Shown here in pieces: positions 31,983 through 40,915 of a DNA stretch of 64,000 nucleotides (position 1 is the first letter of the stretch; every line of letters begins with the position of its first letter). The stretch is taken from positions 2,386,001 to 2,450,000 of the forward strand of contig NZ_CP045423.1 in assembly GCF_009363855.1 (NCBI RefSeq), given 5' to 3'. Source of the DNA: Microvirga thermotolerans (GTDB lineage: Bacteria; Pseudomonadota; Alphaproteobacteria; Rhizobiales; Beijerinckiaceae). The translations under genes were made by a program, and so were the position numbers. The notes under the pieces were generated by a model. That model was given only the letters and a program-made list of their open reading frames with translations, was not told the origin of the DNA and ran no database searches.

Positions 31983-33071
31983 ATGTCGAACGAAGACCCG
32001 CTCTTCCAGCCGTTCCGCCTTGGCGACCTCACCCTGCCGAACCGCCTCGTCATGGCGCCGCTGACCCGCAACCGCGCCGCCGAGGGCGACGTTCCCGGTC
32101 CGCTCGCGGCGACCTACTACGCGCAGCGGGCGGGCGCGGGGCTCCTGATCTCCGAAGGCTCGCAGATTTCCCGCGAGGGCCAGGGCTATCTGCGCACGCC
32201 GGGCATCTACTCGCCGGAGCAGGTCGCCGGCTGGCGCAAGGTCACCGACGCGGTCCACAAGGCCGGCGGGCGCATCTTCATCCAGCTCTGGCACGTGGGC
32301 CGGGTCTCCCATGTCTCGCTCCAGGAGAACGGCGCGGCCCCGGTCGGCCCCTCCGCCATCCGCGCCAGGACCAAGACCTTCCTCGAGAGCGGCTTCGCCG
32401 AAGTTTCCGAGCCGCGGGCGCTCGAGTTCTCCGAGATCCAGCGGATCCTGCGCGACTACGAGCAGGCGGCGCGCAACGCCAAGGAGGCGGGCTTCGACGG
32501 CGTCGAGATCCACGGCGCCAACGGATACCTGCTCGACCAGTTCATGAAGGACGGCTCGAACAAGCGCACCGACGCCTATGGCGGCTCCATCGCGAACCGA
32601 GCCCGCCTCGCCATCGAGGCGACGGAAGCGGTGCTGAAGGTCTGGGACAGGAGCCGCGTCGGCATCCGTCTCTCGCCCGCGCCCGTCAACGACGCCGCCG
32701 ATTCCGACCCGCAGGCCCTGTTCTCCTACGTGGTCGAGCGGCTGAACGCCCTGGGCATCGGCTTCATCCACATGATCGAGGGCGCCACCCAGGGCGACCG
32801 CAACGCGGTGCCGGTGGACTATGCCGGGCTGCGCCGGTCGTTCGGCGGGGCCTACATCGCCAACAACGGCTACGACAGGGCCATGGCGGCCGACGCGGTC
32901 GCAAGCGGGCGCGCCGACCTCGTATCCTTCGGGCGTCTCTACATCGCCAATCCCGATCTCGCGGAGCGCTTCCGTCTGAACGCGCCTCTCAACACCCCCG
33001 ACCGCTCGACCTTCTACGGCGGCGGTGCCGAGGGCTACACGGACTATCCGCCGCTCGGGCGGGCCGCCTGA
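31983..33071 (+). CDS. Alkene reductase, old yellow enzyme family (NemA-like)
   Basis: FMN enzyme that reduces activated C=C bonds such as N-ethylmaleimide and enones with NAD(P)H. The 362-residue TIM-barrel protein begins LFQPFRLGDLTLPNRLVMAP, has the His pair region IQLWHVGRVSH, the GVEIHGANGYLLDQF motif with His and Asn for substrate carbonyl binding, and the FMN-phosphate loop ASGRADLVSFGR. SRVGIRLSP lines the flavin pocket. It ends 10 bases from the convergent ClpP-like gene. Together with the aldo/keto reductase it suggests stress or xenobiotic handling. Confidence 0.94.
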   Translation: MSNEDPLFQPFRLGDLTLPNRLVMAPLTRNRAAEGDVPGPLAATYYAQRAGAGLLISEGSQISREGQGYLRTPGIYSPEQVAGWRKVTDAVHKAGGRIFIQLWHVGRVSHVSLQENGAAPVGPSAIRARTKTFLESGFAEVSEPRALEFSEIQRILRDYEQAARNAKEAGFDGVEIHGANGYLLDQFMKDGSNKRTDAYGGSIANRARLAIEATEAVLKVWDRSRVGIRLSPAPVNDAADSDPQALFSYVVERLNALGIGFIHMIEGATQGDRNAVPVDYAGLRRSFGGAYIANNGYDRAMAADAVASGRADLVSFGRLYIANPDLAERFRLNAPLNTPDRSTFYGGGAEGYTDYPPLGRAA

Positions 33072-33080
33072 GGCCCTGCC

Positions 33081-33635
33081 TCAGAGGATGCCCGCGATCA
33101 GGCCGCGGCTCAGGGCTTCGTCGGCCGTGAGATACCAGCTCGTCTCCGCGAGCCGGAATATCTCCTCTTCGCCGACATCGCTGCCGGCGATGAGCTCGGC
33201 GAAGCCCTCCCGCTCCAGCCGCACGCCGGTTTCGAGCTGCGCGAGGGTATCCTTCGCAATCTGGATGCAGGTCGAAAGGGAACCGGTGAAATGGACCTGC
33301 TTGTCCATGCGCCGGCCATGGATCAGCAGGACCGTGTCCCGGGTGAGATAGCGGTTGGCCCGCGGGAAGGCCGCCATGACGGTGACGCCCGAGGAATAGA
33401 CCACGGTCTTGCCGAGGAAGTAGAAGTCCTGCCCTGTCCGCCTGCGTGCGAGGCGCACCTCCAGGGCGATGCGGCGCCCCACATCCGCGTCCCCTCCGAA
33501 GGTCATCAGTTCCACGACGACGGGCCGCCCCTCCGGGAGCTTGCTCAGCTTGTCCTGGAAATCGTGGAACATGGCGTCGTCCACGGAGCCGTAGAGACGG
33601 ATGTCCGGCTTTGCGAGGTGCGGCGCGTCGGGCAT
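33081..33635 (-). CDS. ClpP-like serine protease family protein
   Basis: The 184-residue product shows a ClpP/crotonase-type fold pattern: VVVELMTFGGDADVGRRIAL (the Gly-rich loop), then KTVVYSSGVTVMAAF with a Ser in the nucleophile position, and VLLIHGRRMDKQVHFTG with the catalytic-type His. It lacks a signal peptide. The true ClpP family has a closely similar layout, but the sequence is shorter and diverged, and no ClpX/ClpA is adjacent, so it may be a non-canonical family member. The ATG at 33635 follows AGGGG; the open frame upstream crosses a terminator and is not credible. Confidence 0.75.
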   Translation of the reverse strand: MPDAPHLAKPDIRLYGSVDDAMFHDFQDKLSKLPEGRPVVVELMTFGGDADVGRRIALEVRLARRRTGQDFYFLGKTVVYSSGVTVMAAFPRANRYLTRDTVLLIHGRRMDKQVHFTGSLSTCIQIAKDTLAQLETGVRLEREGFAELIAGSDVGEEEIFRLAETSWYLTADEALSRGLIAGIL

Positions 33636-33653
33636 TTCGACCCCTGAAACGAA

Positions 33654-33679
33654 GAAGCGGGGCTTTAAAGCCCCGCTTC
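33654..33679. terminator. Perfect 26-bp palindrome, terminator-like
   Basis: A perfect 13+13 inverted repeat (centre between 33666 and 33667) lies 21 bases after the stop of the 42-residue Gln/Arg protein and just before the ClpP-like start, both on the minus strand. Its minus-strand exit is T-rich (TTCGTTT). It probably ends the micro-protein transcript; it could also serve as a binding dyad before the ClpP-like gene. Confidence 0.65.
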
Positions 33680-33700
33680 GAAATTCGTTCCACGAAGCGG

Positions 33701-33829
33701 TCAGCGCTGCCGCCGCTCCTCCTGCTTCTGACGGTCTCCACCCTGGCGCTGGCGATCGGCATTCTGCTGCTGACGCTGCTCTTCCTGGCGTTGGCGGTCC
33801 TGACGTTGTTCGTCCTTGCGATTTGGCAT
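33701..33829 (-). CDS. Gln/Arg-rich micro-protein, 42 aa
   Basis: The ATG is preceded by AGGAAAGG. The product starts MPNRKDEQRQDRQRQEEQRQ and continues with the same composition to RRQR: about 12 Gln, 12 Arg and many Asp/Glu, with no hydrophobic residues to speak of. It is expected to be disordered or a highly charged single helix. I know no function; similar Arg/Gln-rich short proteins in rhizobia are annotated as hypothetical. Evidence that it is a gene: good Shine-Dalgarno, regular codon use, a terminator directly after. A low-complexity artefact is still possible. Confidence 0.55.
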   Translation of the reverse strand: MPNRKDEQRQDRQRQEEQRQQQNADRQRQGGDRQKQEERRQR

Positions 33830-33942
33830 GAGCCTTTCCTCGTTTGCGCGGAGCCTCGCTCCAGGGGAGAAACACCGTTGCGCGACGATTGTTCGAGCGG
33901 AACCGTAAGTTCTCCGTCCCGAATGCGGAGCGCCGCAGCGCG

Positions 33943-34338
33943 TCAGCAGCCGGTGCAGATGCCGCGCTTCACGCGCCGGTCGATCTGCTGGTTGCGGCGG
34001 AACAACCGCTCCTCGCGCTCCGTGGGCGCGATGGCCGACGGGTCGGTCGGACGCCGTACGCCGGGACCGCCGATGCCCGGGCCGCTGGATCCGGTCGTGC
34101 TGGGCCCCGCACCGGCGCCGGTGGATGCGCCGCCGCTGCCGCCCTGCGTTCCGGGCGGCGGAATCGGTGCCGAGGGGGAAACGGGCGCGGATCCGGGCGA
34201 AGCGGCGCCGGGCGTTCCCGGGGAACCCGAAGTCGAGGACGCTCCGCCCGAGCCGGAACCCGACCCGCCGCCTTGGGCCATCGCCGCCCCGCCTGCGAGC
34301 AACCCGGCGAGAGCGACCGTCAGAGCAAGGTGTCTCAT
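33943..34338 (-). CDS. Secreted low-complexity Gly/Ser/Pro protein, 131 aa
   Basis: A signal peptide (MRHLALTVALAGLLAGGAAMA) is followed by about 70 residues of Gly/Ser/Pro/Ala low complexity and a more ordered, basic C-terminus (REERLFRRNQQIDRRVKRGI, ending CTGC). The final two Cys could form a disulphide or bind metal. Signal sequence and GGAGAAG Shine-Dalgarno support a real gene. Function unknown. It shares its low-complexity plus Cys-ended layout with the 14-residue repeat protein, but no sequence similarity is evident. Confidence 0.65.
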   Translation of the reverse strand: MRHLALTVALAGLLAGGAAMAQGGGSGSGSGGASSTSGSPGTPGAASPGSAPVSPSAPIPPPGTQGGSGGASTGAGAGPSTTGSSGPGIGGPGVRRPTDPSAIAPTEREERLFRRNQQIDRRVKRGICTGC

Positions 34339-34382
34339 GGCTTCTCCCCGGATGTTCTCCGGGAGACAACGTGCCAGTCCCG

Positions 34383-34934
34383 CTACGGGTTCGACCGCCG
34401 CCAGATTGCCAGGCTGACGGGCCCCTGCGGATCGAGGATCCGCCGCTCGGCCACGGCCATTCCGCTCCGGGCGAGCACCGCCTCGGCGCTCGCGCCGCCC
34501 TCACAGGCGGAGAACAGGGCGACCCCGCCCGAGATCCGGACGCCTTCCGCACGGGAGAGGTGAAAGGCCGCATAGCCGATGCCGAGGAACAGGTCGAAGA
34601 CCCGGCGTCCTCCCGGCACGGCGACCCGCCCGCCGGCGGGAAGGACAGTCCGGATGGCGGCCTCCCAGTCGAGACCCTGCGGATTCCACCACCATCCGTC
34701 CGCCCGGCGCTCGAGGCCGGACGCCGACGACGAGACGACGAGGCGCAACCTCCTCCTGGGATTCGGATGCGCCTCGTGGCCGAGCCGCCCGAGGACGGTG
34801 ACCGCGGCCCGGTCGAGCTCCGCCTGGAAATAGGCCCAGTCCGCCTCGCTGCGCAGGGCCTCCGGCATCCGGCCCTCCGGGTCGGCGATGCGGTCGTCGT
34901 CCGACACGATGGCATAGCCGTGGATCTCGATCAT
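34383..34934 (-). CDS. Dihydrofolate reductase-like protein
   Basis: The 183-residue protein starts MIEIHGYAIVSDDDRIADPE, the opening strand and turn of DHFR/RibD-C-type reductases, followed by WAYFQAELDRAAVTVLGRLGH and NPRRRLRLVVSSSASGLE, which line up with the NADPH-binding strand region of that fold. The C-terminal part (GGVALFSACEGGASAEAVLA) is less typical. The classical DHFR active-site Asp is not clearly placed, so folate activity is uncertain. The ceramidase-like gene stops inside its start codon region (four-base overlap), so the two are co-transcribed. Confidence 0.6.
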   Translation of the reverse strand: MIEIHGYAIVSDDDRIADPEGRMPEALRSEADWAYFQAELDRAAVTVLGRLGHEAHPNPRRRLRLVVSSSASGLERRADGWWWNPQGLDWEAAIRTVLPAGGRVAVPGGRRVFDLFLGIGYAAFHLSRAEGVRISGGVALFSACEGGASAEAVLARSGMAVAERRILDPQGPVSLAIWRRSNP

Positions 34935-35608
34935 CGCGCTGCGCTCCTCGTCTTCGCGATGGCGGCATCCATGAGGAGCGCCAGCACGACCGCGTTCAGC
35001 CCATGCCAGAGGAAGTGCGTCCCGGCCGGCAGGGAGGGGCACACTGCCCCGTCGATGGAGCGGAAGGCAAGGGACAGGGCGAAGACCGCGCCGGTGGCAA
35101 GCAGGCTCCGCCCGGCCGGGCGCTCGCGCGCCTTAAGGCACAGTCCGCCCACGGCGACGAGCGCTCCGGCGGCGGGCAGATATCCCACGGAGCCGTTGAG
35201 GGTGACGCCCGGAAATGCGCCGTGCCAGAGCGGCTCGAACGACATGTTGAAGGCGACGAAGAGAAGCGTGGCCGTCCCGGCGGCTGCGGGGCCGAGGCGG
35301 AGGAACCGGCGCATGGCGACGAGAAAATAGCTGTAGATGAAGAGAGCGATCGGCAGCACGTCGGCGAGGGCCGCCCAGCGCCGGGCGAAGGTATGGAAGA
35401 GGAAGCTGCCGATCCCCACGCCCGCCGTCACCGCGATGAGCCACAGGACCGGCCCGTCCTTTCCCCCTGCCCTCCGCCACCGGACGAAGGCATAGACCGC
35501 CGCCGCCAGGAAGGCGGCGTTGGTGAGGGCGTTCAGCGGCTCGGCCCAGAACCCGGGACCGGTGCGCTCGCAGTAATTGTCCACGGGGTCGAACCAGGAG
35601 GCGGGCAT
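34931..35608 (-). CDS. Ceramidase-like membrane hydrolase (CREST superfamily)
   Basis: The 225-residue protein has about seven hydrophobic helices and the alkaline ceramidase pattern: DPVDNYCERTGPGFWAEPLN with an N/S-rich continuation, GSFLFHTFARRW (Ser, His), ALADVLPI (Asp), and HFLWHGLNAVVLA (two His). These are the zinc-site residues of CREST hydrolases such as ceramidases. In bacteria the lipid substrate is often unknown. The ATG at 35608 is chosen because upstream frame lacks similarity and overlaps the divergent xth promoter. Coupled to the DHFR-like gene. Confidence 0.8.
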   Translation of the reverse strand: MPASWFDPVDNYCERTGPGFWAEPLNALTNAAFLAAAVYAFVRWRRAGGKDGPVLWLIAVTAGVGIGSFLFHTFARRWAALADVLPIALFIYSYFLVAMRRFLRLGPAAAGTATLLFVAFNMSFEPLWHGAFPGVTLNGSVGYLPAAGALVAVGGLCLKARERPAGRSLLATGAVFALSLAFRSIDGAVCPSLPAGTHFLWHGLNAVVLALLMDAAIAKTRSAAR

Positions 35609-35702
35609 GCGAGCATCCGTGTTGATGGCGGCCGGTTCCACCTTGCCAGCACCGGGCGAACGTCCGATGAAACCCTTTGGACGGGACGATGCGAGAGAGA
35701 CG

Positions 35703-36488
35703 ATGAGGATTGCCACCTGGAACGTCAATTCGATCAAGCAGCGGCTGGAGCACCTCGTCACCTTCGTGAAGAGCGCCGAGCCGGACATCCTCTGCCTGCA
35801 GGAGATCAAGTGCGTCGACGAGGCGTTCCCGCGCGCCGAGATCGAGGCCCTGGGCTACAACGTGGCCACCCACGGGCAGAAGACCTTCAACGGCGTCGCC
35901 ATCCTCTCGAAGCTCCCGCTCGAGGATGTCCGCCGCGGCCTGCCCGGAGACGATGGCGACGAGCAGGCGCGGTATCTCGAAGGCGTCGTGTCGACCGGAA
36001 GCGGCGTGGTCCGGGTCGCCTCCATCTACCTGCCCAACGGCAACCCCATCGACAGCCCGAAATTCGACTACAAGCTCGCCTGGATGGACCGCCTCGCCGC
36101 CCATGCGCGCGCGCTTCTCGCCCTGGAGGAGCCTCTCGTTCTCGCCGGGGACTACAACGTGATCCCCGAGCCGAAGGATGCCGCGAACCCGGCCGCCTGG
36201 GCGAACGACGCGCTCTTCCAGCCGGAGAGCCGCGCGAAGTTCCGCGCGCTCCTCCATCTCGGCTTCGGCGATGCGGTCCGCGCCTGCACGGACCAGCCGG
36301 GCCTCTACTCCTTCTGGGACTACCAGGCGGCGGCCTTCCAGCGGAACAACGGCATCCGCATCGACCATCTGCTCCTGTCGCCGCAGGCGCAGGACAGGCT
36401 GAAGGCCGCCTCGATCCGCCGGGAGGTGCGAGGCTGGGACAAGCCGTCCGACCACGTTCCCGTGCTGGTCGATCTCGATATCGATTGA
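35703..36488 (+). CDS. xth: Exodeoxyribonuclease III
   Basis: AP endonuclease and 3' exonuclease of base excision repair. The 261-residue protein has all motifs of the Xth branch of the EEP fold: IATWNVNSIKQRL (Asn), LCLQEIKC (Glu metal ligand), YLPNGNP (Tyr), LAGDYNVIPEPKD (Asp, Asn), and SDHVPVL (Asp-His catalytic pair). WDYQAAAFQRNNGIRIDHLL is the DNA-contact region. The start at 35703 is fixed by the conserved N-terminus; upstream in-frame ATGs lie in the ceramidase promoter. It is convergent with exoR. Confidence 0.97.
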   Translation: MRIATWNVNSIKQRLEHLVTFVKSAEPDILCLQEIKCVDEAFPRAEIEALGYNVATHGQKTFNGVAILSKLPLEDVRRGLPGDDGDEQARYLEGVVSTGSGVVRVASIYLPNGNPIDSPKFDYKLAWMDRLAAHARALLALEEPLVLAGDYNVIPEPKDAANPAAWANDALFQPESRAKFRALLHLGFGDAVRACTDQPGLYSFWDYQAAAFQRNNGIRIDHLLLSPQAQDRLKAASIRREVRGWDKPSDHVPVLVDLDID

Positions 36489-36506
36489 AGGCCGAGCGAT
36501 CCCGCC

Positions 36507-37427
36507 TCAGTGGCGGGACTGGATGTACTGCTCGAGGAGCGCGAGGGCGAGCTTGCGGTCGCTGTCGGACGCGTTCGAGAAGGCCTCGTCGTAGAGCTTC
36601 GCGATCCACTGTTCCTTCGCGGGATCGATCGACTCGCGGGCAAGCGTCAGCCACATCAGGCCCTTGGCCCGCTGCCGCGGCACCCCCTGCCCCGTGATGA
36701 GCAGATGGCCGAGGAGCGCCTGCGAGGCGTGGTGGCCCTTCTCGGCGGCGAGGTTCAGCCAGCGCGCGGCGAGGCGCACGTCCTTCTCCACGCCGGTGCC
36801 TTCCAGGTAGAGGCGGGCGAGGTTGTACTGCGCATTCGAGTCGCTGAAATAGGACGCGGCGTAGTTGAACATCTCCACGGCGCGGGCCGGATTGGCCGTG
36901 ACGTAGGTGCCCTTGATGCCGTCGAGGAAATAGGTGCCGAGCGCCACGAAGGCGCTGGAGATCACCGGAGCGTTCGGGGAGTCGGGGCTCTCGTCGGCGT
37001 TCTGGTCGGCGAGCTTGGAGAAGTACTCGAAGGCCTTCAGGTCGTCGTGCTGGACGCCGTCCCCGTCGGCGTACATGCGCCCGAGCTTCCAGAGGGCGAG
37101 CGTATGCCCCTGTCCGGCCGCGTATTCGAGGGCCTGAACGGCGCCGAGCTTGTCCCCCGCATTGTAGTCGCGCATTCCCGTGCGCAGGGCTTCGCGGACC
37201 GACCCGTACTTGGTGGCGGGCATCAGCGGCTGCGGCCGCGGCGCGGCCTCGAGGGCGAAGGCGAGGCCGGGGGCGAGGACGGCGGTTCCGAAAGCGGCGG
37301 CGACGAGGGCGAAACGGCGCGGAAGCGTCCGGAACGTGCGTGCAGCCTCCGTCCCGGGACGGTTGGGCAATCGCAACTTGTCGATCCGACGCGCATCCAT
37401 GGCCTGTGCTCTTCCCCGTTCGGCCAT
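36507..37427 (-). CDS. exoR: ExoR-like Sel1-repeat regulator (exopolysaccharide repressor)
   Basis: In Sinorhizobium ExoR is a periplasmic protein that holds back the ExoS-ChvI two-component system and so represses succinoglycan and turns on motility. The 306-residue product has a signal region (residues about 38-58, ending LAFA) and Sel1-type repeats: ALEYAAGQGHTLALWKLGRMY, a VALGTYFLDGIKG stretch, AQYNLARLYLEGTG and ASQALLGHLLITGQG. The arrangement, including DQNADESPDSPNAPV between repeats, fits ExoR. Starts at 37427 or 37400 are possible. No exoS/chvI gene is nearby. It is convergent with xth. Confidence 0.8.
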   Translation of the reverse strand: MAERGRAQAMDARRIDKLRLPNRPGTEAARTFRTLPRRFALVAAAFGTAVLAPGLAFALEAAPRPQPLMPATKYGSVREALRTGMRDYNAGDKLGAVQALEYAAGQGHTLALWKLGRMYADGDGVQHDDLKAFEYFSKLADQNADESPDSPNAPVISSAFVALGTYFLDGIKGTYVTANPARAVEMFNYAASYFSDSNAQYNLARLYLEGTGVEKDVRLAARWLNLAAEKGHHASQALLGHLLITGQGVPRQRAKGLMWLTLARESIDPAKEQWIAKLYDEAFSNASDSDRKLALALLEQYIQSRH

Positions 37428-37601
37428 TCACCCTAGTTACGGTTGATTTCCGAACTTAAGATGATCTGCCACGCGCCGCGCCCCGGACGCAACGACCCCC
37501 GAAAGCAAAAGCCGGAAAGGCTTAATGCTCTCTACTTCTTGTGTCGCGCTGTCCTAAAGCCTTGGGTTGGAAGCAGTTTAGCCTGTCTCTATCAGGTGAG
37601 C

Positions 37602-37690
37602 TTCGTTTATGGCGGCATCTTGACGGAGCTTGGGCCAAGATGGGCAGGATCAGGAAGCTTTGAAGGTGTTGCGGCCCGGCAACATTTTTG
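37602..37690 (+). ncRNA. Candidate small RNA between exoR and mccB
   Basis: A good intrinsic terminator on the plus strand (TGTTGC stem at 37667-37672, GCAACA at 37679-37684, then TTTTT) lies where no plus-strand gene ends; the nearest plus gene, xth, is 1.2 kb away. A TTGGAA (37567-37572), 17-base spacer, TATCAG (37590-37595) promoter would start a transcript of about 90 bases. The only open frame there runs into the hairpin and has no Shine-Dalgarno. Flanking genes are both on the minus strand. The remaining 37428-37560 part shows nothing else. The boundaries are estimates. Confidence 0.45.
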
Positions 37691-37809
37691 AGGGGCCGTT
37701 TTCTTCTTTCCAGGCGCTCGGGAACATCGGCGCTAGACTTGCGGAGACTTCCGGCGCCGGGCGGACGGGAGCCTCCCGTTCGCCCGGCCGGTCCCGCTCC
37801 GCCGATTCG

Positions 37810-39417
37810 CTACATGCGGAAGACGCCGAACCTCGTCTCGGGCACCGGCGCGTTGAGGGTGGCCGAGAAGGCGAGCGCCAGGACGCGGCGCGTCTCGGAG
37901 GGCAGGATGATGCCGTCGTCCCACAGGCGCGCGGTGGCGTAGTAGGGGCTGCCCTCCTCCTCGTACTTGCGGCGGATCGGGTCCTTGAAGGCCTCCTCCT
38001 CCGCCGCGCTCCAGGCCTTGCCCTCGGCCTCAAGATTGTCCCGCCGCACGGTGGCGAGGACGCTCGCCGCCTGCTCGCCGCCCATGACCGAGATCCGGGA
38101 GTTCGGCCAAGTGAAGAGGAAGCGGGGGGAATAGGCCCGGCCGCACATGCCGTAGTTGCCCGCGCCGAACGACCCGCCCACGAGAAGGGTGATCTTCGGC
38201 ACCTGCGCGCAGGCGACGGCGGTGACGAGCTTGGCGCCGTCCTTGGCGATGCCGCCCGCCTCGTACTGACGCCCGACCATGAAGCCGGAGATGTTCTGCA
38301 GGAAGAGGAGCGGGATGCGGCGCTGGCAGCACAGCTCGATGAAATGGGCGCCCTTCAGGGCGCTCTCCGAGAACAGGATGCCGTTGTTCGCCACGATGCC
38401 GATGGGCATGCCCCACAGGCGGGCGAAACCGGTCACGAGGGTGGTGCCGTAGAGGCGCTTGAACTCGTCGAACTCGGAGCCGTCCACCAGCCGGGCGATC
38501 ACCTCGCGGATGTCGTACTGCTTCTTGAGGTCCGTCGGCACGATCGCGTCGAGATCCTCGATGGCGTATTTCGGCTCGACGGGCTCGGCGAGGTCGAGGT
38601 CCACCCGCTTGCGCGAATTCAGCGAGCCGACGATGCGGCGGACGATGGCGAGCGCATGGACGTCGTCCGTCGCGTAATGGTCCGCGACGCCGGACTGGCG
38701 GGCATGGACGTCCGCCCCGCCCAGGTCCTCCGCCGAGACGACCTCGCCGGTGGCGGCCTTCACCAGGGGCGGGCCGCCGAGGAAGATGGTGCCCTGGCGC
38801 CGCACGATGACGGTCTCGTCCGACATGGCGGGCACGTAGGCGCCGCCCGCCGTGCAGGAGCCCATGACGCAGGCGATCTGCGGAATGCCGAGGGAGGAGA
38901 GCGTCGCCTGGTTGTAGAAGATGCGCCCGAAATGCTCCCGGTCCGGGAAGACCTCGGTCTGGTGCGGCAGGTTCGCGCCGCCGGAATCGACCAGGTAGAT
39001 GCAGGGCAGCCGGTTCTCGCGGGCCACTTCCTGGGCGCGCAGGTGCTTCTTCACCGTCATCGGGTAGTAGGTGCCGCCCTTGATGGTCGAGTCGTTGCAG
39101 ACGATCATCACCTCGCGCCCGGCGACCCGGCCGATTCCGGTGATGATGCCCGCCCCGTGGATGGCGTCCTCGTACATGCCGTGGGCGGCCAGCCCCCCGA
39201 GCTCGAGGAAGGGCGCCCCGGGATCGAGGAGGCGCATCACCCGCTCGCGCGGCAGGAGCTTGCCCCGCGCCAGGTGCCTCTCCCGGGCCTTGGCGGGCCC
39301 GCCCTCGGCGGCGGCGGCGCGTTTCTCGGCGAGTTCCCGCGAAAGCTCGGCCCAGGCCTGCCGGTTGGCGCGGGCGGAATCGGACGTCAGATCGGCGGAA
39401 GTGGCGATGACAGGCAC
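37810..39417 (-). CDS. mccB: Methylcrotonoyl-CoA carboxylase, carboxyltransferase subunit
   Basis: MccB moves CO2 from biotin to 3-methylcrotonyl-CoA in leucine degradation. The 535-residue protein has the two crotonase-like carboxyltransferase halves: [35 protein letters not shown] region near residue 105, [38 protein letters not shown], then [19 protein letters not shown] and [16 protein letters not shown]. These fit MCC beta rather than propionyl- or acetyl-CoA enzymes. The GTG at 39417 gives [10 protein letters not shown] and normal length. The biotin subunit (mccA) is not adjacent. Confidence 0.93.
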   Translation of the reverse strand: MPVIATSADLTSDSARANRQAWAELSRELAEKRAAAAEGGPAKARERHLARGKLLPRERVMRLLDPGAPFLELGGLAAHGMYEDAIHGAGIITGIGRVAGREVMIVCNDSTIKGGTYYPMTVKKHLRAQEVARENRLPCIYLVDSGGANLPHQTEVFPDREHFGRIFYNQATLSSLGIPQIACVMGSCTAGGAYVPAMSDETVIVRRQGTIFLGGPPLVKAATGEVVSAEDLGGADVHARQSGVADHYATDDVHALAIVRRIVGSLNSRKRVDLDLAEPVEPKYAIEDLDAIVPTDLKKQYDIREVIARLVDGSEFDEFKRLYGTTLVTGFARLWGMPIGIVANNGILFSESALKGAHFIELCCQRRIPLLFLQNISGFMVGRQYEAGGIAKDGAKLVTAVACAQVPKITLLVGGSFGAGNYGMCGRAYSPRFLFTWPNSRISVMGGEQAASVLATVRRDNLEAEGKAWSAAEEEAFKDPIRRKYEEEGSPYYATARLWDDGIILPSETRRVLALAFSATLNAPVPETRFGVFRM

Positions 39418-39511
39418 GTCGAACCCTCGGGCAGTTGCTGGAATGGAGCGCCCGCGGACCGGCCGGGCCCGGCGACGGGCCCGCCGGAGCGAGCGGCCTT
39501 TCTCGCCGATA

Positions 39512-39838
39512 TTAGCCCTTCGCGCGGATGACAACCGTCTCGCGGGCGGGACCGGGGCCGCAGCGGTAGGCGATGCCGCGGACCATCAGCCAGTCCGTCG
39601 AGAGCTTCTGCAGGTAGAGATGGGTTCCGCCGAGCGCCACCGTCGCCTCGAGCATGGACTGGGTGGCGGCCCCGAAGCCGGGGATGGTCGGCACCTCGGG
39701 GCTCACCTCGCCGAGGCGGGTGCAGAAGCGCACGTCGGCGGGCGAATCGACGATGTGGATGGTTTCCGTCGGGGTCGGGGTATAGGCGCACGCCGAAGCG
39801 GCCAGGGCGACGATGGAGGCAAGAAGCGCGCGATGCAT
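39512..39838 (-). CDS. Small lipoprotein, 108 aa
   Basis: The start [20 protein letters not shown] has a classical lipobox (ASAC, Cys17). The mature part reads [20 protein letters not shown], then a Gly/Ala stretch and [20 protein letters not shown], resembling small DUF4156-like outer-membrane lipoproteins, but I do not assign a family. Two more Cys in the mature part may pair. The ATG at 39838 is chosen over an upstream in-frame start because of the signal peptide. It lies between lipB and mccB, all on the minus strand. Confidence 0.75.
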   Translation of the reverse strand: MHRALLASIVALAASACAYTPTPTETIHIVDSPADVRFCTRLGEVSPEVPTIPGFGAATQSMLEATVALGGTHLYLQKLSTDWLMVRGIAYRCGPGPARETVVIRAKG

Positions 39839-39933
39839 GGAGTATCCGCCGATGATCAACCGTTCGGACAAGCTTAGAGCATGAAGCCGCCTTGAGAAGA
39901 AGCCCCGCTTCCGGGGCACTGGAAAACCCGGCC

Positions 39934-40662
39934 TCAGTTGCCCGAAAGCAACGGCGCCGCGACCCTCTCGGTCGGCCCGAAGATCGTCTCGAACGTCCTG
40001 CGCAGGGTGGCGTCCACCTCCGGCAGGGACACCGGAATGCCGAGGTCGACGAGGCTCGTGACCCCGTGCTGGCGCACGCCGCAGGGCACGATTCCCGAGA
40101 AGTGGGACAGGTCGGGGTCCACGTTGAGGCCGATCCCGTGATAGCTGACCCAGCGGCGGACCCGGATGCCGATGGCGGCGATCTTGTCCTCCACCGCTTC
40201 TCCCTTCTCCGGGCGGCGGACCCAGACACCGACCCGGTCGTCCCGCCGCTCGCCGCGCACGTTGAACTCCGCCAGAGTCGCGATCAGCCAGCCCTCCAGA
40301 GCGGCCACGTAGCGGCGCAGGTCGGGCTGGCGCCGCTTGAGGTCGAGCATCACGTAGGCGACCCGCTGGCCCGGGCCGTGATAGGTGTACTGTCCGCCGC
40401 GCCCGGTCCGGAACACGGGGAACCGGTCCGGCTCGACGAGGTCCTCGGCCCTCGCGGAGGTGCCGGCGGTGTAGAGCGGTGGATGCTCCACGAGCCAGAC
40501 CGTCTCGGGCGCCATCCCTTCCGCGATGGCGGCGGCCCGCGCCTCCATGAAGGCGACCGCCTCCTCGTAGCCGGTGAGCCCGTCCGAGATCGCCCAGGCG
40601 ACCGGAGGCATCCCCTCCGCCGCCCGGAAACTATCGGCCAGATTGTCGCGAAGACCCGCCAC
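39934..40662 (-). CDS. lipB: Octanoyltransferase LipB
   Basis: LipB transfers octanoyl from acyl carrier protein to lipoyl domains, the first step of lipoate synthesis. The 242-residue product has [16 protein letters not shown], the substrate loop [21 protein letters not shown], the active-site Lys region and [20 protein letters not shown] with the catalytic Cys; the [13 protein letters not shown] tail fits. It is cytosolic. Lipoate is needed by pyruvate and branched-chain keto-acid dehydrogenases, which precede the leucine and propionyl-CoA steps also encoded in this window. Confidence 0.96.
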   Translation of the reverse strand: MAGLRDNLADSFRAAEGMPPVAWAISDGLTGYEEAVAFMEARAAAIAEGMAPETVWLVEHPPLYTAGTSARAEDLVEPDRFPVFRTGRGGQYTYHGPGQRVAYVMLDLKRRQPDLRRYVAALEGWLIATLAEFNVRGERRDDRVGVWVRRPEKGEAVEDKIAAIGIRVRRWVSYHGIGLNVDPDLSHFSGIVPCGVRQHGVTSLVDLGIPVSLPEVDATLRRTFETIFGPTERVAAPLLSGN

Positions 40663-40915
40663 GGCGCACCCTTACCCGCTGGAACCGAGACCCCGTTTTG
40701 GTCCCGTGGAGGATTGCGGTCAACCGTGACATTTCCGGGTGGACGAAACGGAACGGGGCGGCTATAGGAGCCGCGTCCGGCCGGTGGCCTTCGCCTTACG
40801 GAACGCCGAGCTTCGGCGGTGCCGAGAAGTCCCACCGGATGGGCTTGCGGTGGCGCAATCGATCCTGTATAGCCACCGCCTCGCCAGGGGAAACACCCTT
40901 GGCACCGAAGGTTTC

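Noticed and set aside
37443..37691. 82-codon open frame between exoR and mccB
   Set aside because: No Shine-Dalgarno, odd composition, and its stop lies inside the terminator hairpin; a small RNA is a better reading.
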